A DNA stretch of 64,000 bases. Source: Fistularia commersonii. Lineage: Eukaryota > Chordata > Actinopteri > Syngnathiformes > Fistulariidae. Shown here one piece after another: positions 32,729 to 43,344 of this stretch. Positions within the stretch are counted from its first letter, which is position 1, and each line of letters begins with the position of its first letter. The notes under the pieces are model-generated. The model worked only from the letters and a program-made list of their open reading frames with translations. It was not told the origin of the DNA and did not search any database. The DNA lies in assembly GCA_037954325.1 (NCBI GenBank), contig JBBMNZ010000004.1:1641363-1705362 (forward strand). Direction: 5' to 3'. The translations under genes and the position numbers were made by a program.

Positions 32729-33214
32729 TGAACGTCCACTGACTGTTGATGTTATGTGCACTCTGACAGTAATAAACTGCTGCATCTTCAGTCTGGACTC
32801 CTCTGATGGTCAGAGTGAAGTCAGAGTTTGATCCACTGCCTGAAAAACGATCTGGAATTCCTGATGCTCGACCAGTAGCCCAATAAATGAGGAGTTTTGG
32901 AACTTGTCCTTCTTTCTGTTGGTACCAGGCTAGAGCATAGTCACCAGCACTATCCCGGTAAACGTCCTGACTGGTCCTACAGGAGATGGAGACGGGGTCT
33001 CCTGGAGCAGAGCTCTTTGCTGCAGGCTGAGTCACCGTGAACTGACCTCTGGACTCTGAGGATACAGACACACAAAGTGAAAGAGACTCCACGGCTTTGC
33101 GGGCTTCATCTCACACATAGTGATGTTGAGAGAGGAGAGGAGGTGGACTCTCTGGACTTTACCTGTGAAGCAGCAGCAGAGGAGAGTCCAGATGAGGACG
33201 GAGACCCGCGTCAT
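32729..33214 (-). CDS. Ig light-chain V segment, family A, V-A3 (no local J-C)
   Basis: Leader 33214-33163 (52 nt) and V exon 33055-32729 (327 nt) on the minus strand. The V exon is one codon longer than its relatives, in CDR1 (built on Y-R-D-S-A-G-D-Y-A). CDR2 is W-A-T-G-R-A-S and CDR3 is Q-S-A-H-N-I-N-S-Q-W-T. The frame is open with both cysteines, splice sites and RSS intact. Its unit has no J or C, because the L1/hAT block takes their place. It could only join a J in another unit. Confidence 0.93.
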
Positions 33215-33280
33215 GTTTGTGATGAGGAGGATTTGTGATGAAGGACGGCTGTCAGTCATCCAGGGTCCAAGTGTCAGGAC

Positions 33281-33326
33281 TATAAAGAGTCCCAGAGCAC
33301 TGGAGCATGGAGCTGCTGATGCAAAG
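33281..33326 (-). promoter_or_regulatory. V-A3 promoter: TATA box and octamer-like site
   Basis: TATAAAG complement at 33281-33287 and CTTTGCAT (minus) at 33319-33326. Confidence 0.75.
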
Positions 33327-33536
33327 TGTCTGTATGGAAATCAACGCCTGACTCCAGCCAGCACTTTCAGGGAGGTCTCATCCATGCAGATGGTTGGTTT
33401 TTTCACCGTTTCTTGATCAAATCTCAACCAGAATGTAAAGGGTCATTTAATTCTCTTTTTGAATAGACACACAAGGTTTAGTTGTGCTTTTGGTCTTCAG
33501 TCACAGATCTCAGAAGGTGGAGACGAATTTAACCCC

Positions 33537-33680
33537 TTAGTCCAGCTTGTTCAGGTGAACACCCAGGTATCTGCACTCCTCTACCATCTCCATGTCAACA
33601 ACTTGTATGTCCACCGGTGCTGCTGGGACAATCAGCATCTCTGTCGTCTTGCTAGCATTGATTTTCAGTGTTGTTGACTT
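33537..33680 (-). mobile_element. LINE reverse transcriptase C-terminal relic
   Basis: Minus strand reads L-K-I-N-A-S-K-T-T-E-M-L-I-V and, further on, Y-L-G-V-H-L-N, which are conserved blocks near the end of CR1/Rex1-type reverse transcriptase domains. The remainder to 34600 contains no gene I can support. Confidence 0.55.
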
Positions 33681-34599
33681 AGTCGTGGTTGTTTGTTTCC
33701 CCTTCAGGCTACAAAAAGAATCGCCCTTCATTGGGACAATAAAACATATTCCTGAAACAGAAGGTTCTGAGACGATGTAGGTCAGAGTTTCCAGACAAGC
33801 AGAGGGGTGTCCCACAAGAAGGACCTCTCTTTTCTCCATGTTTACCTGAAAAGGGGAGTGAAAGGAAAGCGTGCAAAGACTTTTGTTATGTTCAAATTAC
33901 ATTGTGGTGAATGAGTTTTTGAGATGCTTTTCTTTCATGGACAAAGTCGGGTCTTTGGAAAGTTCCTAATAATCTTTTCGTGTTCCTCTCTGTTGAGGAC
34001 AGTCTTGAGGTGGCGATGCCCATGAACCTCGGTGGGCCCTCCTCGTCCTCTGGGGCTCGGGCCCGGATCTCCTCGGCGATTGCAGATGATACAGACGCTA
34101 TATCTGGTTTTCTTCCAGCAGGACTTCAATTTATCGGTTATAGTGAGTCCCCTTTATACAAGGAGTGAACCATACAGGCTTTGAGAGGTACTGAGCTGTA
34201 TATACATAAGGTGTCGACCAAGAAGAAGGAATGCAGAACGGTACCCCTCGTCAAGACCGGTGTATGAAGTCCAGAGCTGCCCATAAACAAGAGGTGTCAA
34301 ACAAATGTAACCCCTGGGAAGTTTAGTGTTTCTTTCTCTACTTTGATTGGGCGTTGAATCGTCTTGTCCGTTTCCAGTTGGCTGGGGGGCAGGAGTAAGG
34401 CAGGTTGAGGTGCGACCAGGTTTCTCCTGGAGGACTTTCTGGATTGGAAAAGTTCGGGTTCTTCTTGATGTAAACACCGAACCTGCTATAGTGACTGGAC
34501 TGCGGCGCAACACGGAAAGAAGAGCTGTGAAGATTTGACTGTTGTCATAATTCGCTTGCTAAGCTAACTGGCTCGCTACCAGCGCTACCTGATAGCGCT

Positions 34600-35100
34600 C
34601 CAGGTGACCCGGGAATGCCTGGTAGCTCCTCTGGCCACTCATGTCACTCTACCCTCTCAAAATGAGCTATTTCTCCGACTCACATGCATTGAAAGGGGAA
34701 TCATGCAAACATACCATCTGACATCCAGCGGTGGCGACCCAAACGAAACGGAAAAGTTTTCATTCCATACAGACGAGCCTGAGGAGTTGCTTGTGAAGGC
34801 ACAGCATCACGATCGCCCATCAGAGGAGACGAATCAGCAACACCTACTTGGACAGAAATAATAAAAAAAAAAAAAAACAGCAGAGCAAAACTGTCTTTTT
34901 TCCTCCAAAGATGCAAAAATGGGGAGGAAAAAGGCAACAAAAACCAAGCAGTAAATGCGAATTTCCTACAACACATAAGATCGGATCAACTTTATTTCTT
35001 TATTCCATTATAACTATTACACTGCTGTGAAAAAATGAATTTCCCCTCTGGAGATGAATACAGTTGATCAGATCTTACTCCAAGTTGCAGGTAATTGGGA
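34600..35100. repeat. Repeat DNA shared with 14.9 kb
   Basis: Similar to 14965-15165 and, further on, to the 14.9-15.3 kb stretch. No gene. Confidence 0.5.
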
Positions 35101-35127
35101 GCAGGTGAAAGCGTTTAGTAAATGCTA

Positions 35128-35190
35128 ATTGGTCGCGGCCTCCTATTGGTCCCTGCCAGGACGCTGGGCTTTTTATACTGGCGTCATTTC
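35128..35190 (+). promoter_or_regulatory. Promoter-like cluster: two CCAAT boxes and a TATA-like site
   Basis: Two inverted CCAAT boxes (ATTGGT near 35130 and 35145), then TTTTTATA near 35171 and TGGCGTCATTTC just after it. About 215 bp downstream an ATG in good context (GCCATGG, 35394-35400) starts 16 codons, M-E-K-I-Q-K-I-F-E-V-Y-F-C-A-R, followed by a donor-like GTAAGA. Whether this promotes anything is unknown. Confidence 0.35.
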
Positions 35191-35395
35191 GCGGCAACGC
35201 CAAAATTTTGGGGAGAACCAGCTGAGAGGTTGCTGCTCACTGGGAAATTGCTTTTTGTTGTGGTGAAAAATCACATTTTTGTTTTGTTTTTCATATCTGG
35301 TGCATTTGTTTGGGAGTGTGTTTGTGTCCTGTTGTCGCTGGTGAGTTTTTGTTCCTTTTCTTTTAATTTGCAATTGTGCTGATTGAAGGAAAGCC

Positions 35396-36010
35396 ATGGA
35401 GAAGATTCAGAAGATATTTGAGGTTTATTTTTGTGCCAGAAGGTAAGAAGGGACCAGAGTTTGTGTGGTTGTTGTGTTTGCTTCCTCATTGGGTAAGTTG
35501 GCACTTACACTTTTTTTATTAAATAAAAATGTGCTTAAATATGTTTCTGACCCCTGGTGATCTTTGCACCTGTGCTCATCTGTTTAGGGAACTGATTCTT
35601 GTGGAAGGTGTTTTGTTCTTCATGGGAAGAGAACTGGAGTTCCCTTGCAGGTTGACTTAAGGTGATGTTCTGGAGGGGAAAAGACAGAAACTGCAGATGT
35701 GATGCTCAGTGTTAGTGGCTCTGCTCCAGAGCTGCAGGAGTTACACATCAGGTTGCGGCTGTGGTTAAATCAATGCATTTAATTCTAAGGTTCTTTCAGA
35801 TGCCGTCCATAAATGTTGTTTGGGCTTGTAGGTGTCCTGGCAAGGATCCTGAGCCCCAGAAGTAGCCTGTCCAACACCAGCAAGGTAGTGTGTGCGATAA
35901 GTTTACTTTTGTGTAAAGTTAGCAAAATGTTTGCTGTCTTTACCTGTTGTAATTTTAAATGCTTGAAGTTTTCCTGCTGTGAAAATAAAGTGTCCATGTA
36001 CACCCTGATC
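35396..36010 (+). repeat. Interspersed repeat with exon-like boundaries (copy B)
   Basis: From about 35800 this copy is related to 12655-12870 and 38700-38905 (opposite strand). It has an acceptor-like CTTGTAG and a 53-base exon-like block ending AAG|GTAGTG, then AATAAAG near 35985. Splicing the ATG exon at 35396 to this block gives only about 26 codons before a stop, so I do not call a protein gene. 36010-37640 shows nothing I can name. Confidence 0.4.
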
Positions 36011-37947
36011 TCAGTATCACTTTAGTCTTAGTTTATCCTTTTCCTGTTACACATTTTTCTACGTTTGACCCAGTCTGATGCAGTGACTCTTTAGTGCAAA
36101 GATAATCTTCAGTGTTTCTTTTAAATATTGCACTTGGAAATCCTTCACTTTGAGATAGACTTGCAGTATTTCTGTCTGCATTTTGGAATGTTTAATTAAT
36201 TCAAACTTAATAGTTCAACCATTCATTGACTGGTCAGAAATGACCAGGATGTCTGACGTTTTAAGCTGCGCATCGCACATGAATTAGATCTGTAGCCTTT
36301 TTTTTTCTGTGAAACTCTGCCAGGTGTCCGGCCAATCATACGATGCAATTATGCATCGAATCACGGCATTGACAGTACTTGCTCTGCCTGTACACGCTAT
36401 ATAACGTAAAACTGGAGTTAATTTGATGCTAACATGCTAACGCCTTATCATGGTGTCTCCTCACCAAAGTAAAAGCGATGTGGTTCTTGAACGTCTGCTC
36501 TGCAAAACATGCAGCAAAGTAGGAAGTGAATTTTCCAGTGGAAAATATGGACTAAATGGAAGCATTGATGGCTGTTCTGGTTGCCCTCGGATACGTCCTC
36601 TATGGAGGAGTCTGGTGAGTGACCTCCACAGAGATGTTTGACTTTGACCCGCTGTTTCTTCACTGCAACTATCTTCGTCCCAGTGAGGCTCTCAGCCTCG
36701 CCATGTCCTGACACATTATCTGCAAACTGTTCTGGCAAAGCTGAGTTTCTTTCAGCTGAAGCTCTGTTTATTTATTTTTTTTCTTGTAAGAAAAATACAT
36801 TTACACTTGATTCGCTGAACCATCGGCAGAATGGAGTTGCTGAACTGGAAGTTAGCGGCGGAAGCTGTGAGTGCTAGTTCAGGGCAACTAAATTTTAAAT
36901 GTGTGGCTGTGATGCCAAAGAATGCAATGGGTCTTTATGTTGATCCTTTGAGTGTTGAATGACACTAAAACTTAAAGGTGTTCAGAACCTACAGGTAAGT
37001 GCTGGGCAAGGAGACGGCTTGCAAACCCTTTTGGAGTCTCAAGGAAGCTGCTAGAAGAGAAACCCAGTGGTTGGCGCTCACCTCTGAAGGAAGAACTCAA
37101 CTGCCACAAGGGATACATACAGCGGGAGAGACCAAGATCTGCAGATGTTGATCTCTGACTGGGTCGCGGTGCTGTTGTATGAAATTGTGTCCAGAGGGGC
37201 TGAGCAGGAAGACGGACTGCCTTGGCCCTACCTGGGTGTGAAGGGGAAACACCACTTGTTTTTTTTTTTGGACCAAAATGTAAATAAGCTTTTCTGCTTC
37301 ACAGCCAGAAGGTCCAGATAGATAGAAATGCCATCATTTGTAAAACGTCTGATTCTGTCATATAACCCAGAACCCACATAAGCATCAATCACCTGTCGGA
37401 CAATTTATTGACCCTCAACTCTTCAGGACTGGTGTTCTGTCAAGTTGATCTTTTCCTTTCCATGACTTCAGAGAGATTTCTGGATATACAAGTCTGTATC
37501 CACATTGTGGAGAAGGTTCCGTTCCCAGACGACAAAATACGGTTGTCGGTATGTTTTTATGCATGCGAAGAAATGACATTTAGTGATTATTTTTCCCTCC
37601 TAAGTGTTGTGTAAAGTTAGCAAAATATATATTTTTTTTTAATGCTTAAGTAAAATAAAGTATCCATGTGCAAAATCAGTGGTGGCTGATGTGGCTCAAA
37701 ACCTAAGTGCTTCATCCATTTTAAGTACTTTTCTCTAAGTGTAAGGTTAGACACTTGCAACCTGGATATCTACACCTGACCGGAAAGCTCAGCGTCTCAC
37801 TGACATTTGGTGATTTTTTTTTTCTAAGTGTTTTCTGAATCAAAACCTAAGTCCTTTTGCCTAAATACTTTCTAGCTGACGCACCATGCTCTGCATCTTG
37901 CCTAAGATTTTTTTCTAAGTGTAGGGTTGTATACGTGCAATTGACCT

Positions 37948-38019
37948 GACCGGTTAGCTTGGTGCAATAAGCTGCCGACGCTGCAAGTGGATACTGCTGG
38001 TTCGAGTCCAGTGCTGGTC
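37948..38019 (+). repeat. tRNA-derived SINE head (72-nt tRNA-like)
   Basis: Folds partly like a tRNA: 7-bp acceptor stem GACCGGT/GCTGGTC (with G-T pairs), D arm GCTT/AAGC, and a T arm GCTGG-TTCGAGT-CCAGT with the B-box GGTTCGAGTCC. The anticodon stem does not pair well, so it is a tRNA-derived SINE and not a working tRNA. A partial earlier copy is near 37780. Confidence 0.6.
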
Positions 38020-38129
38020 AACAACCTTGTTGGGTCCCAAACCCCGATGAGAAGCTAATCCAGTCCCAGCATCTCATTTGGGCGGAGCTCAGAGATGGTG
38101 TAGTGGGTTCAGGTCTCGCTTTGCCAAAT

Positions 38130-38440
38130 GTATCTAAGTACAATTTTTTGCCTTAAGCCACTGACGCTGTATGTGGATACGGCTGGTTCGAGTCCAGCAC
38201 CGGTTAAAAACAGCCCCGTCGGGTACCCAACCCGACGCAAGGCCGAATGCCAGGTCGGGTCCCAACCCCGATACAAGGCCGACGCGGGGGAGTGTCAGGC
38301 AAAGCAAGGAGCAGGGCGAGAGGCAGACAGGCCGAGAGGTCGGGAGGAGGGGGCCCCACTAACCACGGCCCCCCGGGGGGACTTCGGCGGTAGAGAGGGG
38401 GGGGGATTTCTCTAGCCGCCCTGCTAGAGAAATTAAAAAA
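38130..38440 (+). repeat. Second tRNA-derived SINE copy with GC-rich body
   Basis: GGCTGGTTCGAGTCCAGCACCGG near 38188-38210 repeats the T arm and B-box of the neighbouring copy; the tRNA 5' half is degraded. The body to 38440 is unusually GC-rich for this window (CCCGACGCAAGG, GGGGGG). Overlapping open frames on both strands here change with no conserved pattern and look non-coding. Confidence 0.55.
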
Positions 38441-38940
38441 AACAAAAAAGTGCAATTTGACTTAGGTTTTTCCACATAGGGGCCCTGGACACACATTTGG
38501 CTGGATACTTTATTGAATTTGAGGAAAAGAGAACAAGACAAAATGTAAAAAAAAAAATATACAAACAGTAGAAAAAAAGAACAGGAGAAAAAATTAAAAG
38601 ATGCAAAATGAGAAAAAAATTTAAAGTTAAAAAAAGGACAAGAAAAAATAAAGACAAAATAAAAAACAATTAGTTACAATAGAAAAAAAAATACAAAACA
38701 TGTTTAAAAACACAACCATTTACAATTAGGAAAAACATACAGCAACAGGATTTGCTCACCTTACACCAAACTATCCAGACTGCAGACACTTCCTTGGCTC
38801 TCTTACAGACGCGACTTCTGGGGTTCAACACACCTACAAGCACAAACACAACATTTAGCCATGCAGTGTCAAACAACACCTTACAATTGAACACATAACA
38901 TTGATTTGCACACATACAGAGAAACACTGCTCAGCTCGCA
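38440..38940 (-). repeat. Interspersed repeat with exon-like boundaries (copy C)
   Basis: Homologous to 12150-12890, including the A-rich tract (38530-38700) and the exon-like block at about 38770-38830. Confidence 0.55.
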
Positions 38941-39027
38941 CCAGCTCCCAATTACCTGCTACATATAATCTATGACAATATTCCCTTTTCACAGCAGTGT
39001 AGTAGTTATATCAAAATATAAAAAAAG

Positions 39028-39060
<33 letters not shown>

Positions 39061-39383
39061 AGGTAGCAAGACATCCACAAATAAATAGACAACAGATACT
39101 ACAACAACAACAACAACAACAACATTAGGGATAATAATGGACGTCTTCAACCCTACTCATCTCACTCAGCCCCAAACCCCCCCCAAAAAAATGAACAATG
39201 TAATAAATGTATGTATGTATTTGGTTGTGAGATGATTATTTGGTTGAGTGGTCACTTCTGACTTACGACAGCTGGTACTTTGTATCTTCGGTGACTGAAT
39301 TGCACTTCTTGTAAGTCCCTTTGGTTAAAAGCGTCTGCCACATGACTGGAATGTAATGTAATGACAACACACTATATGGCCAT

Positions 39384-39456
39384 ACCATATCATACCGGAT
39401 CGGTCGAGGACTGGGTTAACAACGACCGGCAGAGTGGTACTAATGACCTACAGGGT
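39384..39456 (+). repeat. Inverted-repeat flank at the 3' end of RTE copy 4
   Basis: Same sequence as 15851-15920 (ATACCGGATCGGTCGAGGAC and so on), again ending directly at a CTT tail. Preceded by the repeat at 38990-39383 that matches 15440-15850. The matching 5' repeat is absent because this RTE copy is truncated. Confidence 0.75.
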
Positions 39457-40600
39457 CTTCTTCTTCTTCTTCTTCTTCTTCTTCTTCTTCTCCTTCTTTC
39501 AGCTTTTCCCTTCAGGTGTCGCCACAGTGAGTCAACTTTCTCCATCCAACCCTATTCTCTGTATCCTCCTCTCTCACACCAACTACCTTCATATCTTCTC
39601 TCACTACCTCAATAAATCTTCTCTTTGGTCTTCCTCCAGACCTCTTGCCTGTCAGCTCCAATTCCAGCATCCATCTACCAATATATTCTCTATCCCTCCT
39701 CTGTCCATCTCAGTCTGGCTTCTTTGACCTTCTCTCAAAAACATCTAACATGCGCCGTTCCGCTGATGGACTCATTCCTGATCCTCTCCACCCTGGTCAC
39801 TCCCAAAGAGAACCTCAACATCTTCATCTCTGCAACCTCTAGTTCTGCTTGCTGTCTTTTGGTCATTGTAATAGTTTCTAGTCCATATATCATCGCTGGT
39901 CTCACCACTGTCTTGTACACCTTTCCTTTTATTCTGGCTGATGTTCTTCTATCACATAGTACCCCTGACACTTTTCTCCACCCATTCCAACCTGCTTGGT
40001 TCCGTCTCTTCACCTCTTTTCCACACTCTCCGTTGCTCTGGACTGTTGACCCTAAGTACCTGAAATCCTCCAGCTTCTTGATCTCCACTCCCTGTAGCCT
40101 CACCGTTCCACCCGAGTTCCTCTCATTCACACACACGTATTCTGTCTTGCGGCAACTAACTTTCATTCCTCTCCTTTCCAGAGCATACCTCCACCTCTCT
40201 CGATTTTCCTCTACCTGTTCTCTGCTCTCACTACAGATCACAATGTCATCCGCAAACATCATGGTCCATGGGGATTCCTGTCTAACCTCATCTGTCAGCC
40301 TATCCATCACCATTGCGAACAAGAAGGGGCTTAGAGCTGATCCCTGATGGAGTCCCACCTCCACCTTGAACTTCTCTGTTACCTCTACAGCATACCGTAC
40401 CAGTGTCTCACAGCTAGCATACATGTCCTGCACCAGTTTAACACGACTCTGCCACTCCAGACTTCCTCATTCTACACCAGATCTCCTCTTTTGGTACCCT
40501 GTCATATGCTTTTTCTAGGTCTATAAAAACACAATGCAGCTCCCTCTGACCTTCTCTGTACTTCTCGATTAGCATTCTCAATGCAAATACTGCATCTTGG
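39457..40600 (-). mobile_element. RTE-type LINE, 3' part (copy 4)
   Basis: Minus-strand frame 40433-39735 covers the reverse transcriptase palm and C-terminal domain, with the catalytic M-M-F-A-D-D-I-V-I-C and L-H-Q-G-S-A-L-S-P-F. Upstream, 40600-40438 carries V-F-I-D-L-E-K-A-Y-D-R-V-P in another frame. The 3' end has a (CTT)n tail at 39457-39493. The 5' half is missing where it joins the J3 unit at about 40600. Confidence 0.85.
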
Positions 40601-40806
40601 AGAGGCTTGGAGAGACACGGGCCAGTGCCGCCCTGAGGCTGCATTATTCTCCGAAAATACAATGGTGTAGGAAAATTATCTGACACTCTGTTCAAACGAC
40701 TGGTGGAAAATGAAGATTGTGCATCTTTGAAATGTGGCTCCAAGTTTTCCTGCCTGTTAGTGAAGTGTTTGTGTGAGAGTCAGAGAACCGTGTCTTTACA
40801 CTCAGA

Positions 40807-40845
40807 GGTTTTTGTACGACGGCTCAATGAGTTTGTGTCACTGTG
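40807..40845 (+). other. J3 recombination signal sequence, 23-bp spacer
   Basis: GGTTTTTGT (40807-40815), 23 bases, CACTGTG (40839-40845), perfect. Confidence 0.94.
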
Positions 40846-40883
40846 GTACACGTTTGGCGGTGGAACCAGACTGGATGTTGGAG
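40846..40883 (+). CDS. Ig light-chain J segment J3
   Basis: Reads Y-T-F-G-G-G-T-R-L-D-V-G in phase with the C exon at 41841: it ends in G, and the C exon starts GT, making Gly across the junction. The donor GTGAGT is at 40884. J3 is followed by a defective J and an intact C3 and is faced by V-A4 2.5 kb away, so this unit has everything for a local inversion. Confidence 0.93.
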
Positions 40884-41147
40884 GTGAGTGAAATCGTTGA
40901 CTTTGTCGATGTTACTTTAGACTTTTTTTGAGTTTTCCCGTGAAAAAAGTTGGGTCTCCAGTGAGATCAGGTCTATTTGAGCTGAAGGAAAAAGTGGAAG
41001 GAGGCTTTCAGGTGGAAGAGTAGGGATAGAAGCAGTCGGACATAGAAGAAGAGCCTGAATCCTGGCTGATATTAGACTCTGATCTTCAGGCTGGTAGGTT
41101 GAGTTTGTGCCGATAAAGTCCGAGAGTCGTCTCTCTCTCCAGTCGGA

Positions 41148-41229
41148 GGGGTTTGTCGGGCGCTTCCATCACTTTGTGTCGCTGTGGTGGACTTTTGGTG
41201 GAGGAACCAGACTGTCAAAGCCACACTGA
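41148..41229 (+). pseudogene. Defective J-like segment with 23-spacer RSS (unit 4)
   Basis: GGGGTTTGT (41148-41156), exactly 23 bases, CGCTGTG (41180-41186), then W-T-F-G-G-G-T-R-L-S-K-P-H and TGA at 41227-41229. No splice donor follows. The F-G-x-G motif is perfect, yet the stop and missing donor mean a V joined here would give a V domain without C. Confidence 0.82.
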
Positions 41230-41840
41230 AGCTGCTTAAGTGAAATGAGGTTCTCAAACGTGTGACGTTGTGGCTGTTTTTCTGCAGAATTTCTGTGAAG
41301 ACGCCGTCGCAGAGAGAGCAGATTAAGGCGGGTGTTTGAACATGTGCTGAACTGCTTTATCAGCTTGGATACTGATGGAAATGTGGTTGGAAAGAAGTCA
41401 AGTCTTTCATAGACGATTGAAATCCTCGTGAAGACGGACTGATGGTCGTCTCTGCACGTCAGATTTCTTTTTAATGTTTTTCACACTTTGGAGGGATCTG
41501 ATAGAAGGTCGTGTCAAACTGTTTCTGCTCAATCTGCCCGTTTGCAGACTTTCAGTCGATTTGCATGAGAGGCTTCTTGCAGGGAAGTGAAACACTGTGT
41601 GAGTGAGTGAGTGACTGGTGGAGCAGAACAACATCTGACAGGAACTCCTTAAGAGGAGATGGACTCTCACACAGGAAAGAGGTTTGATTGACAGCTGGGA
41701 CAGAGTCAGACATCAGATCATGATAGCACTTGTAAGCTTCAAGCACTTCCGGGTCGCAAGTCGCACCCTCGTCTCCTCGGCGGCGGAGTGCCGATGGAAA
41801 GTTGTCGAGGTCCCGCTCTAACCTGCCCGCCGTCTTCTAG

Positions 41841-42169
41841 GTGATGTTGTCCGTCCCACCCTGACGGTACTGCCCCCGTCCAGCGAGGAGCTGGAGGACG
41901 GCGACGCCACCGTCACCTGTCTGGCCGACAACGGCTTCCCCTCAGACTGGAGTCTGGCCTGGAAGGTGAACGGAGGAAGCAGCGGCAACTGGGAGCAGAC
42001 CGAGAGCCGTGGGCCGCCGGGGAAGGACGGCCGCTACAGCTGGAGCAGCACCCTGAGGCTCTCTGCAGACCAGTGGACCAAGGTGGACTCTGTGACCTGT
42101 GAGGCCACCAAGAGCTCCCAGACTCCACTCAGTGAGACACTGACCACAGCCCAGTGTCTCCAGTCCTGA
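41841..42169 (+). CDS. Ig light-chain constant exon C3
   Basis: Encodes a complete C1-set light-chain constant domain of 108 residues plus a stop. The acceptor CTTCTAG precedes it, and the first two bases complete a Gly codon with J. Residues counted from D1: Cys26 and Cys86 form the intradomain disulfide; Trp40 and the W-S-S-T-L-R-L block (67-73) are core positions; Cys105, third from the end (C-L-Q-S), is placed to bond the heavy chain. The exon is GC-rich relative to its flanks. It is followed by AATAAA at 42264-42269. It differs from C4 by one silent base that I can see. It is intact and, after V-J joining with V-A4, should be expressed as a secreted chain. Confidence 0.95.
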
Positions 42170-42263
42170 CCCCTCTCTCTGCTCAGACCTCCACACCTAT
42201 TTCTCTTGGCTACTCTTTGCCCTCCTCTGTCCCTTCACATGTTGATTTCCTTTGATTCAAGAC

Positions 42264-42269
42264 AATAAA
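42264..42269 (+). terminator. Polyadenylation signal after C3
   Basis: AATAAA 95 bp after the C3 stop codon. Confidence 0.8.
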
Positions 42270-42289
42270 CACCTTCTCATCTAATCAAA

Positions 42290-43316
42290 ACTTGTTGTTG
42301 TCTCTCACTTTGCCTGTTTCTGGAATTTTTGGCCTTGATTGACTAAAGACACAGGCAGAAGAGAATCAAGAGTGGAGGTAGTAGTTGTTTGGGGTTCTTC
42401 GTCAACAGAAGGTGACCTACTGGCAACTGGGTGAGTCTGAGGCAGCTGTCTTGATATTGGTCATGATCGCTGGCCATCAGGTAGAGGTGAGTGTAATCAG
42501 GTGAGGACAGGTGTGCGTCTTGAGCAAGGAGACAAAGAGCGCACGAAAAGTACAGAGTTGTCATGGACCAAAGTGTGTACAAGTCAAAATGGTCTTTTAG
42601 TTTCTCCTCAGTCACAGTGACCCTGAAAATTGTTTGTACATTTCAGCAGATACTTTGGTCACAGGGTTTTAGGAGGTTAATATCAAATTTGCTCAACCAG
42701 CAGAGAGGTGTCCTAAAAGGATCCATGTCAGGACCACTATCTGCCACCTTTTGTCACCAGTAGAATAAATGGTGTTCAGTCACCTCAGTTAAGAGGAACC
42801 CTTTGGGCAGATCTGCGTCATAGGACATCAGTGCCGGATGACTTTCGATGGCCTTTCTGCTCCACCTGCTTTAAGGGACTTCTCATAAACATCTTCCAGC
42901 TATCTCCTCTTCTGATGACACACTGCTTGACCAGAGAGTATTCTGAAGATCACTGTGTTTCTGATAGTTACAAACCCTTGCTGCGAGATGTACTCTCTCT
43001 TTCTTATCCTCCTCCAGGCCTGGTTCTCCACCTCATTCTGCTCAATAGCCTCCATCTTCTCTAAATAGTATCAAAGAAAGACATTGAGCGTCTTTATTGG
43101 ACTTTTGTTAAAGGGAGCTCTCTGATTTTGGATTGCTGACAAAAGGACATTTGTGGATGAATGTAATGAAATAATTTCATGAGGGAGTCTTGTTTTACAA
43201 AGAATGACAGATGTCACACAACTTGTGGTGAGCAGAGACCCGACACTGGTCCTCAGTGAAGTGTGTCAGTCTCTGCAGCAGCAGACACTTCACTTTCACT
43301 TCAGTCTGACTGAGGG
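42290..43316. repeat. Conserved C-to-V spacer (copy 4)
   Basis: Same 1-kb spacer as at 1440-2455. The palindrome has one changed base (ATGAAATAATTTCAT). No gene. Confidence 0.75.
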
Positions 43317-43344
43317 GGTTTTTGTACGACGCTTTTTCACTGTG
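43317..43344 (-). other. V-A4 recombination signal sequence, 12-bp spacer
   Basis: GGTTTTTGT (43317-43325), 12 bases, CACTGTG (43338-43344), perfect. Confidence 0.94.

Noticed and set aside
37948..38019. A working tRNA gene
   Set aside because: The anticodon stem does not pair and no clear anticodon loop is present, so it is treated as a tRNA-derived SINE.
38128..38455. Overlapping open frames on both strands
   Set aside because: They arise from GC-rich SINE body sequence with no recognisable domain; frames on both strands are equally open.
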